DNA of 64,000 nt from Isoetes taiwanensis (lineage: Eukaryota; Streptophyta; Lycopodiopsida; Isoetales; Isoetaceae), in assembly GCA_021234155.1 (NCBI GenBank), contig JAJEKV010000004.1, positions 6,948,109-7,012,108 on the forward strand, written 5' to 3'. Shown in pieces: positions 12,536 to 23,774 of the stretch. Each line of letters begins with the position of its first letter. Position 1 is the stretch's first letter. The position numbers were made by a program, and so were the translations under genes. The notes under the pieces were generated by a model. That model saw nothing but the letters and a program-made list of their open reading frames with translations. It did not search any database and was not told where the DNA came from.

Positions 12536-13395
12536 GGCAATTTATATCTTTGTGAACCTAGAGGAATCTTCATAGAATCTAAGGGTATCCAAGATAATCT
12601 ACATAGAATCGTGGAGAATCTAGGTGAATCTTGGGGCAATCTTTAGGAATCTAGGGGAATCTCGAAAGGATCTAAGGGAATCGAAGGGAATCTTCATTGA
12701 ATATTTGAGCATCTATGGAAATCTTCTTAGGATCTTAGAGAGTCTATGAGAATCTACATATAATCTTGGGGAATTTATGTGAATCTTTAGAGAATCTTTG
12801 GGAATCTAGGATCTAAAGGAATCTTCATAAAATCTTTAATAATCGAGGGGAATCTTGATGAAATTTTGGAGAACCTAAAGGAATCTTCATAGAATCTAAG
12901 GAAATCGATATCTACATAGAATCATGGGGAATCTAGGTGAATCTTGAAACAACCTTTTGAAAGCTAGGGGAATCTATGGGAATCTCATGAAAATCTTTGA
13001 GAATTTCGGAGAATTCAAAGGAATCTTCATAAAATCTTTGAGAATATAGGGGAATCTTTACAAAATTTGAATGAATCCTTGAAATTTTGAATGAATTTAC
13101 ATAGAATCTTGGGGAATCTAGAGGCATGTTGGGATAATTCTCGAAAAATTTAGGGGAATCTTTATAGAATCTTAAGAATCTAGGGGAATCTTTGTGCAAT
13201 CTTAGGAAATCTAGGAGAAAATCCAAGAGGATCTAAGAGAATATTTGACACTAGGTGTGCTTGCAGGGGAATCTTCATAGAATCTAATGGAATCTAGGAG
13301 AATCTACCTAGCATCTTGGGCAATCTAGAGGAATCTTGAGATAAGTTTTAGAAATTTAAGGGAATATCAAGAGAATCTTTAATAGATTTTGGGGA
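12536..13395. repeat. Degenerate GAATCT-rich satellite-like array
   Basis: About 860 bp are dominated by variants of GGGGAATCTAGG and GAATCTTCATAGAATCT. The spacing is short and irregular, about 20-40 bp. An open frame inside it (13226-12933, minus strand) merely translates the repeat as DSPRF/KDSP units. A sparser version begins near 10300. Confidence 0.8.
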
Positions 13396-13406
13396 AACCT
13401 ATGTAC

Positions 13407-16400
13407 CTACATCCGACTTCGTACACTCCTTATAGTACAAATACTTGTATATATATATATATATATATTCCCGTCATTATTGAGTTTTTCTAACCTTTGC
13501 TCTTTCAGATATTTGTCCATGCATCTGTACCATTCCCTAGGTGCTTGCTTCAATCCATAAACGACACGTTTTAGTCTCCAAACCATATTTTCTCCTTCTT
13601 CAAAACCTGGAGCTTGCCTCATGTTTCTTCCTGCAGGCTAGCATTTAGAAATGCAGTTTTTACATCCATATGATGTACATGTTTCATAGCATTAGCTAAT
13701 GCTAAAACAATTCTTATGCTTGTTAATTTCACAATCGGAGAATATGTCTCATCATAGTCTATTCTTTTTTTTTGAGAGAACCCTTGAGCAACTAATCTTG
13801 CCTTGAACCTTTTTGACCCATCAACATTTGTTTTGACTCTATAAATCCATTTGTTTCCAACCAAATTTTTATTTGCTGGACACTTTACTAATTCATACGT
13901 ACCAGTTTTTTTAAAAGATTCCATCTCTTCTTGCATTGCTTTTAACCATTCAACTCCCTTTTCTGAATTTATAGCATCATGAAAAGATTTAGGCACTTCA
14001 GGTTCAAATACAGCCATCAAGGAAGGATATCTAACTGGGGGCTTTCCTATTCTTCTACTCTTACCGGTACCATATCTCCCATACATGTCGGGATTATAAT
14101 CTATACCTGTATCTTTGAGTTTTTCTACCTCCGATTTCCTTTTTCGTTGCGTTATAGGTACCGCCTCTGCTTGAGGTACCACCTCTGCTTGTGATGATCC
14201 ATCGTTAATCTCCTTCAATATCTTTATCGACTGCTTCATCTTCTTGGTCTGAATCTGTGTCAGCAATGTCAATCGCTTTTGAATCATTGTGAGTATGTGT
14301 GCTATCATATTTGGTTTCAACTTTGAGGTTTGTAACTTCATGTCTATCTTTATAAAATTTGTTCTCGTCAAAAATGACGTCGCGACTAACTATCACTTTT
14401 CTTGTTTTAGGTATAAAGATTCTATAACCCTTTGATTCCTCATCATAACCGACTAGAAATCCTATTTCTGCCCTATCATCCAATTTAAGTCTTAATTCCT
14501 CAGGCACATGAACATATGCTAGGCAACCATAAGCTTTAAAGTAATCATAAGCACATCCCAACTTACCTTTGGACCAAATTACCTCAGGTATATTACCATT
14601 TAGGCTGCTTGATGGCAACTTGTTCTGTATAAAGAACACCATTTTAACCGCTTCCTCCCATAAATAATTAGGCAGACCTGCAAACTTTATCATTGATCTT
14701 ACAGCATCCAGAACCGTTCTATTTTTCCTTTCAGCAATCCCATTTTGTTGGGGTGAATACCTGCATGTTAGTTGCCTTCTTATCCCATGTTTAACACAAA
14801 ATTGTTTGAGTCTTTCTGCTAGATATTCCCCTCCTCTATCAGATCTAATGCATTTAAGCTTACGCCCTGTTTGTGTTTCCATTTCACTAACATACTGTAT
14901 GAAGGCATCAAGTGCTTTATCTTTGGAAGAAAGCAAATAGCATTTTCCCATCCTACTGAAATCATCAATGAGAATGAGAATGATTTTTTGAAAGATATGT
15001 AATATTTCTTACCCGTTCTTCCTTCTACATTTAAAGGTCCACAAAGATCGGTATGCACAAGATCAAGGGGGCCTGCAACTCTTTTCTTTGATCTGTTAAA
15101 GGGCAGTTTAGTTAACTTTTCTAACATGCATCCTGAGCAAATAAACTTTTCACCTGTGTCATCTACTCCATGAATAAACCCTTTCTTTATCATGTACTTG
15201 ATATTGTTTATATGCGTGTGTGCAAGTCTGATGTGCCAAGTTGAAGCCGAACAAACTGACAATATATTTATACTTTGCAAGACTCTATTTGAGAACTGAA
15301 AGAGATTTCCAACACGTTTTGCAAAGAATCTTAGTTCACCATCAAACAACACTTTACACCCCTTCTTATCAAATCTCAGCTCATAGTCTAAGTCAACTAG
15401 TTGACATACAGATATGAGATTTTTATACAATCCTGGAACACATAAAACATTGGAAATATTGACCCTATTTCCTTGCAAGTCAAACAATTTCAACATTCCT
15501 TTACCCATCACCTTCTGCAGATCTCCATTCCCTAACTGTACATGGCTCAAGTTTTTACTAGCACATATATCTGCTAGAAAATCAGTAGAATTAACTACTG
15601 ATCGTTCAGCTCCACTATCAACTATAAATAATTTCATGATTAGGAACACATTCATCCATGTAAGTTGATAAAACAAAAGTTTTTACCTCTTGATCATCTT
15701 GCTCTGGTTTGTCCTTCTCATTTACGACTTCTTGGGTTATATTGATACCAACACTTCTTCTTCCTCTTCCTCTTGATGAGCTTCCTCTTCCTCTAGAGAA
15801 AGAGCTTCCCCTTTCGACACTCCATCTCCCTCGTTCTTTATTATAATTCTTAGGACTCGAACAAGTTGTGGACATATGACCCATATCACCACAATTATAG
15901 CAAAAAATTTCTTTATTTGATTTTGGACAGTCAGCTTTTAGATGCCCAACTTCATGACAGTAATAACAAGGACCAATGGTTTTTTTTACATGCTCCCTTT
16001 TACCTTTTGATTTCCCCACAAACAAGACATCAGAACTTTCTATTTCACTTACTATCTTCTTTTGCTCCAATTCTATTCGTACTAATCTTTCTGCATCATC
16101 ACGATTCTTGGTGGTGGTTCTGATCATGAGACAAGATATCATAGTTTGAAAAAGCACGAGCTATTGCTAAAACTTGGAATTCATCACTCAACCTAGCCCC
16201 TGCCGCATCTAGATCAGCAAAAATATTATCTATCTTTGAGAAAAACTCAATGATATTCTCGTTTTCACCATATTTCAACAACCTTAGTTCTCTGTCTAAA
16301 ACATCCAATTGTGATGATGATTTTCGTTCATATTTGTTTATAAGATATGTCCGCATTTGTTGAGGATTCATACCTCTCATTCTTAACAAGATACTAGGTC

Positions 16401-16694
16401 CAACTTTGCAAGCAATAATTCCTCTTCTTCTCTAGCCTTGTTATCAGAATAAACAGAAACACCTTCTGACTTACCAGAACCTTCTGTAGATTTACTTCCA
16501 CCTTCTCCAATCTTCATCTTACCAAGCTTGGCAAGTATCTCCTTTAAATCTTGTCCTTCCGGTGGTTGACCAATATCCATCAAACCCTCTGAATTTAATA
16601 CATCTTCTATTTTCGTTTTCCAGACTTGAAAACTGGAACCACCAGAATACACCTCAATTGCGTTAAGCAATGCAGCTCCGAATCTGGTGGTCAT
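13407..16694 (-). pseudogene. Copia element A: gag, protease, integrase and N-terminal reverse transcriptase
   Basis: Gag starts at the ATG at 16694, just after the primer site. Two zinc knuckles follow, CYYCHEVGHLKADC (~15965) and CYNCGDMGHMSTTC (~15900). Next come the protease motif VDSGAERSVV (~15620), the pre-integrase HHCC region with WHIRLAH (~15240), and the integrase motifs IRSDRGGEY (~14840) and SPQQNGIAERKNRT (~14750). The reverse transcriptase start shows NKWIYRVK, RIDYDETYSPIVKL and MDVKTAFLNA (~13660). The domain order PR-INT-RT is diagnostic for Ty1/copia. At least five frame changes divide it. The frame stops in an AT run near 13450, where the foreign segment begins. Confidence 0.92.
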
Positions 16695-16704
16695 GATTTC
16701 TAAT

Positions 16705-16717
16705 GGCTCTGATACCA
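16705..16717 (-). promoter_or_regulatory. tRNA-Met primer-binding site of copia A
   Basis: The minus strand reads TGGTATCAGAGCC, complementary to the initiator tRNA-Met 3' end, one base from the LTR edge at 16719. This fixes both the orientation and the LTR boundary. Confidence 0.92.
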
Positions 16718-16718
16718 C

Positions 16719-17335
16719 TGTACAATGCTTTTAACAGAAACAAATTCAAACCAATTCAGAAATCAATAAAAGATCTTTTATCAGTCAAGATAGGATCTTG
16801 AGATGTTGAAATCGAGCCGTACTTCCTCCAAAATAAGCAAAATAAGCATAGATCACAGTGGGGTTTTAATTTTCCAACCTAAAGCCTGTCTGTATAACCA
16901 TGAGCTGTGACAGAGTTTCAGTATTGAAACTATTGCATCCCGCTTCAATCAAGCTCATCCTGCACTTGCGTTTCCAACAGCAAATCAAAACACTAGCAAT
17001 AGTCAAGCAACTAACCTCTTCCGGAATTCAGTTTTCGGGTTGCACAGACGGCTGCAGAACCTGCAGCAGGATCCTCTTCTGATCAACACCAGAGCACAAA
17101 AGATATCAGAAATTGATCTGTAACACAACTCAGATAACAAGACTCATAGTCTGATAATTTGTCTTCGTCACTGCCTCCTGATCCGGCCCACACACTGCAC
17201 GTCCATTATTCTCTTTTTTTTTATTTGTTTTCCCTCCACCGACATGCACAAGAGAAAATGACATGTGTTCTTAAAAACAATTCCAAATTAAATGATGCAT
17301 AGGTCGACCATTACATATGGCAAGATATATTAACA
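16719..17335 (-). repeat. 5' LTR of copia element A
   Basis: Plus-strand ends are TGTACAATGC and TATTAACA. It keeps the ~55-bp block that the 3' LTR lacks. TGCAC follows at 17336-17340 as the target duplication. Confidence 0.93.
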
Positions 17336-18306
17336 TGCACTATATGTAGATGATTGCATTATGTCGGCCAACAACATCAAATGCCCAAAATGAGTGCAAA
17401 CAGATTCTCAAGTGTAAATTCAAAATGCAAGATCTTGGAGAACTCAAATGTTTCCTGGGAATTGAAGTAATAAGAGATAGAAAGGAAACGAAATTGTTAC
17501 TCACTCAGACGACCAATATTCAAAATCTCTTAAATAGGTTTGGCATGACAAATTCTAATGATGATGTCACTCCACTTGTTACTGGACACAAGATATCTGC
17601 TGATATGTGTCCCAAAACAGAAACTGAATTTGCAGAAATGTCTACTACTCCATACAGGGAGCTATTAAGTTGTTTATTATATGTTTCAAATTGCACACGG
17701 CTTGATATCTCTTTTTCAGTCAGCTTGTTGAGCAGGTACTCAAATAATCCTGGAAAAGATCATTGGATGGCTGCAAAATGAATCCTAATGTTTCTGAAAG
17801 AAACTCAAGATGAAAGTATTTGTTTTTCAAATGATAATATAGAGTTAAAGGCATATTGTGATGCAGATTGGGCATCAGATCTAGACCTTAGAAAATCAAC
17901 ATCTGGATTTACATTGATGCTAGGAGGGGGCTCAGTTACATGGAAATAAAAAAAACAAGACAGTGTTGCAATGTCTTCTGCTAAAGCAGAATATGCTGTA
18001 ACAACCTTAGCTGCCAAGGAAATAATCTGGGCAAGAAGGTTGTTAAATGAATTGGGACTGATACAAAATCATCCTACTATTCTACTGAGTGACAGCTTAA
18101 GTTGCATTAGCCATCCTGTTATGCATCAGGGGACCAAACATATTGAGATTCATATGCACTTTATTAGAGAGCAAGTTGCCAACAAGAAAATATCAGTTGA
18201 GCATGTGAGTACTCAAGAACAGGTTGCAGATATTCTGACCAAAGCCTTTGCTCAAGCGAAATTTGATGAGTTCAAAAACATGTTGGGAGTTCAAGGTAAG
18301 TCCTAA
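17336..18306 (+). pseudogene. Copia element B: C-terminal reverse transcriptase and RNase H
   Basis: This continues the frame broken at 2078. It starts at the codons for YVDD (TATGTAGATGAT), then KMQDLGELKCFLGIEV, then NNPGKDHWMAAK, ADWASDLDLRKSTSGFTLML, SSAKAEYAVTTLAAKEIIWA and ADILTKAF near the end. RNase H closes pol as usual for copia. Stops and frame changes are visible near 17391, 17779 and 17947. In the RNase H, SSAKAEY has K where copia usually has E, which leaves AEY intact. Confidence 0.9.
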
Positions 18307-18341
18307 AGAAACCTGTATTTGATTATGGCATGAAGAAGGAA

Positions 18342-18600
18342 TGTTGTTTAATCATGCCATAATAATGGTCATCATGCCTCTAGATCACAAATTTTCTAAT
18401 GGTCTAAGGCTTATTCCCTAATAAGCATCTTAGACTTTTGATTACTTCTTATTTTAAATATTAAGGTGGCCCGATCGAGTCAGGCCACCACAGCTGAATG
18501 ATCCGGTCGGTTATGCATAACCGACAGACCTATCTGTATTTTAGCAATGCAATGAAAGAGTCTGGCATCGGAGTGTGCCGGATTCGCATAAGAACAAAAC
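18342..18600 (+). repeat. 3' LTR start of copia element B (end uncertain)
   Basis: The purine tract GAAGAAGGAA (18332-18341) is followed by TGTTGTTTAATC, the same layout as in copia A. The 3' end of the LTR cannot be set because the 5' copy is missing. 18600 is only a guess. Confidence 0.5.
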
Positions 18601-20146
18601 AAGTACATGTTCGAATGGTCTAATCTTAGAATGAACATTGTTTTAGTTAATCCCATTGCTACAATGTTTTTCACTATGATTTGGCTTAAAAGTTTTAAAT
18701 AAATAATAAGAAGAGATTGTGCTAGTAAACATTGTCATTATGCTAAAGAAAAGAAAAATCTAACTAGTGCCTTATCTTCACGACAAAGGACCCCAGAAAC
18801 TGTCACAGACCAAATACTGTAGACTATGAATGCCGCATGGCAAGGCAGAATCAACTGGAACCTTATGACCCTTGAAAGACCTTTTACATGCAATAGAAAG
18901 GCTACATATCCCATACACCAGCACCAAATTGTGGGCTTTCTAAGGAACAAAACAAAGCTCATTGCTATGTTTTGCAGGTAGTATGCAAAGTGTGATGCTC
19001 TAGACCTCAGATAAATAACAGAAAAGTAAAATATTTGCACAGACCAGATATCTATCATGACCATAATAAAGAGATTATTACAGCCCCCCAACCTTCACAT
19101 TGAGTTGGAACATATTATAGAGCATTTTATATGAACAACTGATATAGCAAAACTTCCTTATAGAAAATATAATCTGATACAAGACAAATATAAGCATGGT
19201 ATTTTGTGGTTAAGAAGCAAAATGGCCACAAGATTAGGAAGTATACAGAACATAAAAACTTGAAAAAAGCTTCTAGTTTCAACTTCAGAGAAAGAGTATT
19301 CCCATCCTTGATTGCAAGGAGGATCATGCTTCCTTGCTCCAAAGAATGCTCTAAATATACTTTGGCTATCGATGCTTCAAAAGTGTACTTCCCAGTAACT
19401 TTCCCTTTCTTTTTCCTAGCTAGTTTCTTAGATAATGAAGCATCATTGCCAACATTATTAGGGGGTTTTACCATTGTGTCCCAGCATTCATTTGATCAAT
19501 GTAAACTGCAATCGTGAGGTCTGTGTGCACTGCAAGAATGAGTGCATGTTTGTTCTTTGTCTCCATAACTGGCGCAGCTTCTTTGGGGATGCCAGCAACA
19601 AGAGGTTGGGATTCCAAAGTAGTAGAGCAGGGGCTCTCTTGACTAAGCTAGAACCAACACAAGGGGTGTGAAGCTTGGTTAGGAAGGCATTGAAGAAGAG
19701 ATCTTGGATCAAGGAGACACTGTTGAGTTGCTTTGTCTTGGGCGAAGTGACACAGGCTTCCCTATTGAGTTGGGGACACCTGATAGGGCCAAGATAATCT
19801 GCTGGTTTCTCTGCTGCAGATTCTGGAGGATTTGCCAAACCAAGTGGGCATTCCTCTACAGTTGGACCAATACTTTGTGCAGTAAGGGCAAGGGGGCTAA
19901 ATCTGTTATGAACTGAAAGGGCCTCATGAGGTTCATCAGATTGCTAGATTGGTTGTGTTTTGTGTAGGCCCTGGATTTCCTATACATATTCTTCAAATTC
20001 GACAGCATAAGCATAGCCACTATAGAACCTCCACTTTCTACTTGAGGACTAGCTACAATATTACAAAAGGTCTTGCAATCCAAATGCTTGATTCTTGAGA
20101 ACGATGTTGTGATGAAGATATGTGGTTTGTAGCTCACTCGCAAATT
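18601..20146. other. No gene recognised
   Basis: Open frames on both strands (for example 19474-19127 minus, with a lysine-rich KKLARKKKGKVTGKY stretch) show no domain I can name and have no supporting neighbours. The part just before 20147 may be the eroded body of the hAT element whose C-terminus follows. Confidence 0.4.
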
Positions 20147-20382
20147 ACACTAGTGCTTCCTAGTAATACGACCATTTGTGAAAGAGGCTTTTCAAAGCAA
20201 AATTACATAAAAGATGATGATCGATGATCGATGGTCGCTCTCGTCTTGACTTGAAGATGCTAAATTAGCTCATGTTTTTATCATTGACGGGACCGGAAGA
20301 AGAGAAGCTTGATATTGATGGCACTTTTAATCTTTGGCGTGAGAAGAAGAATCGAAGAATGCTTGACTTAGATGAGCATTAA
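20147..20382 (+). pseudogene. hAT transposase C-terminal dimerisation fragment
   Basis: The translation reads LPSNTTICERGFSKQNYIKDD, then, after a small duplication that shifts the frame (GATGATCGATGATCGA near 20214), LKMLN, LSLTGPEEEKLDIDGTF and NLWREKKNRRMLDLDE. The ERGFS..N.IK block followed by ML is the C-terminal dimerisation region of hAT transposases, or of host genes derived from them. An in-frame stop follows MLN. Nothing of the catalytic body is recognised upstream. Confidence 0.6.
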
Positions 20383-20779
20383 TGATTTACTCATTTCTAA
20401 AAATTGACAATGTTCGTATGATTTTTTACTATTAAACTCTCATGTTTTAGACTCTTATCTTAACATATATAATTCTTAGGGGGAAGATGCATTTAGCATA
20501 TTCTGTTGATTCCTGCCACGTATTTCCGGGGGGAAAAAATAGAGAAACAAAGAAAAAGGCCGTAAAAAATGAAATCGAAAAACAAAATTTGTTGGGATGT
20601 CATGTGTCGTTGAAATGCTAAACGTGTCGATAAGGATAAGGATAAGGATAAGGATGGCATTTAAGATCGGGCTGCTGATTCTCCGCTGCAGATCTGGCCA
20701 ATCTCGATTTTCTGCTGCCAGGTTGCCACAGTCTGCAGACGAGTTCCGGTTATACGTGTAAATCGTTTTGTGGTTTTTT

Positions 20780-20800
20780 TTATGTATAAATAGGCTTGGA
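20780..20800 (+). promoter_or_regulatory. TATA-like promoter element
   Basis: TATGTATAAATAGG near 20781-20794 is followed about 30 bp later by a C/A-rich initiator-like stretch. A splice-donor-like AAG|GTATGT lies near 20870. It could serve the hypothetical exon at 21111. Transcription is not shown. Confidence 0.4.
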
Positions 20801-21110
20801 TTGCACAAAGTTTTTCAGTTCATTCACTCACCGGGAGATGCTTCATACACAGCGCGCTGGTTGAAATAAGGTATGTCGCCTGTCTTTGATTCTGTGTAAT
20901 TGGAGTTACTGCTTAGAAGCATATTCACCTGCATTGTTTTAATACTCAAGACAAGATAGAAGCCACGATGCCAATATAGCTACGGAGAAAAATCCCCGAC
21001 AACAGTCTTGAACCGATGATTCAGTTCTGCTTTCGAGATTCAAGGGCCCCAAGAGAAACGCAAAGCTATGGCGGCCAATTGTCTCTGAACTTTGAAATTC
21101 TGAGGAAGCA

Positions 21111-21386
21111 ATGAAGAATCCAGGTTCTTTAATTCATCTGCTTTGGTTTATCTTCGTGAATGCGGCTTCTCTGTCCTTTTTTTTCTTTCAGCTCCTTCCG
21201 GCCTCCTGTGACAATTCCGGCCGCCTGCTTCTTGATCCAATCTCCTGCCAACGTGGCAAGGCCACGTTATCTTGCCTTTTGAATCACAATGAAGAACTTA
21301 AACTTAAGACAAGCTTGATCAACTCTAATTGCGGCAGAACAGAAGATCTCCCAAGCTCTCAGCCCGGAACTCTGATTTCGAATAAG
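21111..21386 (+). CDS. Hypothetical secreted-protein first coding exon
   Basis: The ATG at 21111 opens a frame whose first ~30 residues look like a signal peptide (a long hydrophobic run with FFFFQLLPASC). A Cys- and Ser-containing stretch without a recognisable domain follows. The frame could end at a splice donor at 21386/21387 (AATAAG|GTAAAT); otherwise it runs to a stop at 21446. A TATA-like box lies ~320 bp upstream. No downstream exon was found. The product is unknown and the exon may be fortuitous. Confidence 0.3.
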
Positions 21387-21888
21387 GTAAATAGTTATGT
21401 TTATAAGGAAGAGACAACTATTTCCGGATCTGCCTTTAAGGAATGAAAATATCTGTTAAAAAGGTAAACGCCCAGAAATATCTACGATTCATCTAATTAT
21501 CTCTGAGATTCTAATGATTGCTGAGCCGGATCGGCCTTTTATCACACGATCCGGGAACCTTTCTTGGCTCCTGTTACGATTTGGGCAGGTTTCGGCTGTT
21601 TGGACACGCAGCCCGTTATCAGCCACTATTTTAAAGCTTTTGTTATAACCCAATGGTTCATAACTTAACCATTAATTATCTACCTAGACCCAGATAACAT
21701 ATTTAAAAACTACCATTGGCAACCTTTTAGAAAATATTATTCCCCGACACGTGGAACCTGAGCCACTCCCCCAAGCCGGCTTTGAGCAAGCCGTAACAAT
21801 CCTTAACAAGCACAGTAAAAAAGTCACCTATTGTAAGGCATGAGCACTATTTAATCGGGGCTTCGCTCCACTTTCCCATGGATCTGCC

Positions 21889-22290
21889 ATGGCCACCTGC
21901 GCCAAGCTCGTAGCCTGTTTCATAGTCGCATTTTGCGTATTTAACCTGCCCATCTTGGCTCAGTTTCAATACGATTACTATGCAAAATCTTGCCCTTCTT
22001 TGGAGAAAATTGTTCGGGATGAATCTTACTGGTTTTCGAAGTTCCTTATGTTCCATTCTTAAAACTTAACAAGAAAAAGAGAAGGCAATTCCCACAAGGG
22101 AACAAAATGCATAAGCTTTTTCATCTTATAGCCTAAAAATGCGATGGTTCTATCCTTTTGCGAGACGCGGGGTCAGAATTGGATTTGCAAGAAATATTGG
22201 CTTAAGAAACCTAAAGTGGTTTGATGTGCTAAAGGAAAAGGTAGAGGCTGCATGTCTTTGTGTGGTGTCATGTGCAGATCTGGTGGTTCT
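21889..22290 (+). pseudogene. Class III peroxidase, broken
   Basis: Secretory class III peroxidases oxidise phenolics with H2O2 in the cell wall. The ATG at 21889 starts a signal peptide (VACFIVAFCVFNLPILA). It is followed by QFQYDYYAKSCPSLEKIVRDE, the conserved mature N-terminus with the first disulphide Cys. The match stops near 22025 and a TAA follows at 22060. A second block at about 22196-22285 reads DVLKEKVEAACLCVVSCADLVVL, matching the conserved VEAACPGVVSCADILA segment. The region between, with the distal-haem HDCF motif, is missing, and the proximal-haem part is absent. It is a non-functional relic. Confidence 0.8.
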
Positions 22291-22597
22291 GAGATGCATC
22301 CAATGCAAAAATAAAATAAAATAAACGATGGCAATGGTAATAATTTGAATCCCATGGTAGTCGGTTATAGCACCTATCTATCATACGGGCATAAAACAAA
22401 TGGCAATTGTGCAGGTTCAACTCCTGCATGTTATTTCACATTCAAAGGTTGTCCAGAATTGAGAACTATTCGACTTGGCACAAAAATTCTTTTTACAGTA
22501 GTTGGAGAAGAGAAATGTTCGCGGCGGCCGTAAGGCCGCCGCGATAAATTTCTTGTATTTTAAATGATTTGCTGAAACTTAATAATATTCATATGAT

Positions 22598-22616
22598 TAT
22601 TTATGTGTTAAATATT
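22598..22616. repeat. Target-site duplication of the minus-strand LINE (left)
   Basis: TATTTATGTGTTAAATATT is repeated exactly at 25820-25838. Confidence 0.92.
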
Positions 22617-22735
22617 TTTTTTTGAAGGATGAATTAAGTAATATTAATATAGAGAAAGTACAAGAAGAGCGATACTAGGGTACCCCTGCCCAAACATGGG
22701 CGAGCACCCACACAACACATATACCTACCTACGAC

Positions 22736-23403
22736 TCATGGGATAAATCTGCCAATGCTGTCTACAATGCGAAGGGTCCTTTCCCAGACAGCTGCCTTAA
22801 ACTGCTCCTTCCGTGGAGAAGCCAGGTAAGAGAGATATAATTTGTCCCTTAACTGCGGGATCAAAACTCGGGGTTGTACCTCCTCATTCCTGAACACCTT
22901 CATACGCCGACGCTTCCAAATGAGCCATACTAACCACGCTTTACACAAATGGAAGGCCAGTGAGGCTGGGACCACCGAGGAGGATACACCCCCAAGAGAA
23001 CCTGTTGACTCTGAAGCGATGTGTGAAGGAGGCGCTGGACCCACTGCCATGCCGGCTGGATGTCCGAGCAGAGAAACATACAATGCTCCAGAGTCTCCGC
23101 ACAGGCACCACACATTGGACACCGGTCGCTGATCTGCGGATTGATCCTGTGCACCCACGTGTTCACCCTCAGGGAGGGGTGCACTATCTGCCATAGCAGG
23201 ACCCGAATCTTGGGGGGCGAGATTGGGTTCCACACCCTTCTCCAAATGTTGCTCCAGTCATCTCCGGGCACCTGAAGACTCCAGCCATCTGAGGGGGGCA
23301 GCTCATCCTGAATTGCCAAAAGCTCATAACAGGACTTTACAAAATTCGAGGGGTCAACTTTTGGGTGACAACTCCACACCCGCCCGATGTCCGGGGGTTC
23401 CAT
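22736..23403 (-). pseudogene. LINE zinc-binding C-terminal region
   Basis: On the minus strand the frame reads WRRVWNPISPPKIRVLLWQIVH, LRVNTWVHRI and then CPMCGACAETLEHCMFLC. This is the plant zinc-binding domain that follows L1 reverse transcriptases (zf-RVT type). It continues toward the 3' end in another frame (23245-22736). It is separated from the reverse transcriptase block by frame breaks. Confidence 0.85.
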
Positions 23404-23774
23404 GATAGCGCATTAGCCACCCGCGCCCAAATAGCACAACCCGTTCCTGAAGTTGGAACTTGTGGCGGAAAAGCTGCCAGGGTGCAAGCTGCCCATCAAT
23501 ATACCACTCCCCACCGCCGCCACCCCACACGCCATGCCCATCCGCTACTGACCCGGATCGACGGATGCGGCCAACACCAGAGGTGCTGCACCTGGACCAA
23601 GCGGGATCCACCATGGTGATGCCTCTAACTGAATACAACTGGCGGCGTCAATGGCAAACAGCGGGCGGGCGTGCTCCCAGGTACGCAAGAGCCCCTTCAG
23701 AAAGGGAGAGGCATTCACATATGGCCTGATATCTACAAATAACGCCCATGGAAGCCGCGACAGCAATCGACGGC

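Larger units (their letters stand above)
3676..13450. mobile_element. ~9.8-kb foreign insertion inside copia element A
   Basis: Both flanks are halves of one copia reverse transcriptase, and the breakpoints both fall in an AT dinucleotide run (3661-3671 and 13449-13470). The target duplication is therefore a TA run of uncertain length. The ends read inward as CAATTATATT (left) and CAAGTATTTG (right, complement), a weak 7-of-10 inverted match. The contents are non-retroviral: a foldback element, short palindromes, pantothenate-kinase-like exons and a GAATCT-rich repeat. No transposase was recognised. It could be a gene-capturing DNA transposon or a segment brought in by double-strand-break repair. 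Confidence 0.6.
2079..17335 (-). mobile_element. Copia element A, complete Ty1/copia retrotransposon, itself interrupted
   Basis: This minus-strand element is bounded by two LTRs, 2079-2640 and 16719-17335. A 5-bp target duplication TGCAC lies at 2074-2078 and 17336-17340. The primer site complementary to initiator tRNA-Met (TGGTATCAGAGCC on the minus strand, 16705-16717) sits one base inside the 5' LTR. A purine tract (GAAGAGGAAG on the minus strand, 2641-2650) precedes the 3' LTR. Gag-pol runs 16694 down to 13407, breaks off, and resumes at 3675 down to about 2785. The intervening ~9.8 kb (3676-13450) is foreign. The target was the active-site codons of another copia reverse transcriptase. 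Confidence 0.93.

Noticed and set aside
12933-13226. Minus-strand 97-codon ORF with DSPRF repeats
   Set aside because: It is only a translation of the GAATCT repeat array.
3676-13450. The 9.8-kb segment as a Helitron
   Set aside because: No TC start, no CTRR end with hairpin, and the junctions lie in a TA run rather than a single A/T step.
20476-20808. Minus-strand 110-codon ORF
   Set aside because: Hydrophobic low-complexity translation of a repeat (ATAAGG) and T-rich DNA; no domain.
22345-22440. tRNA-like sequence with GGTTCAACTCC B-box
   Set aside because: The T-arm-like stem is there, but no acceptor or anticodon stem can be folded convincingly.
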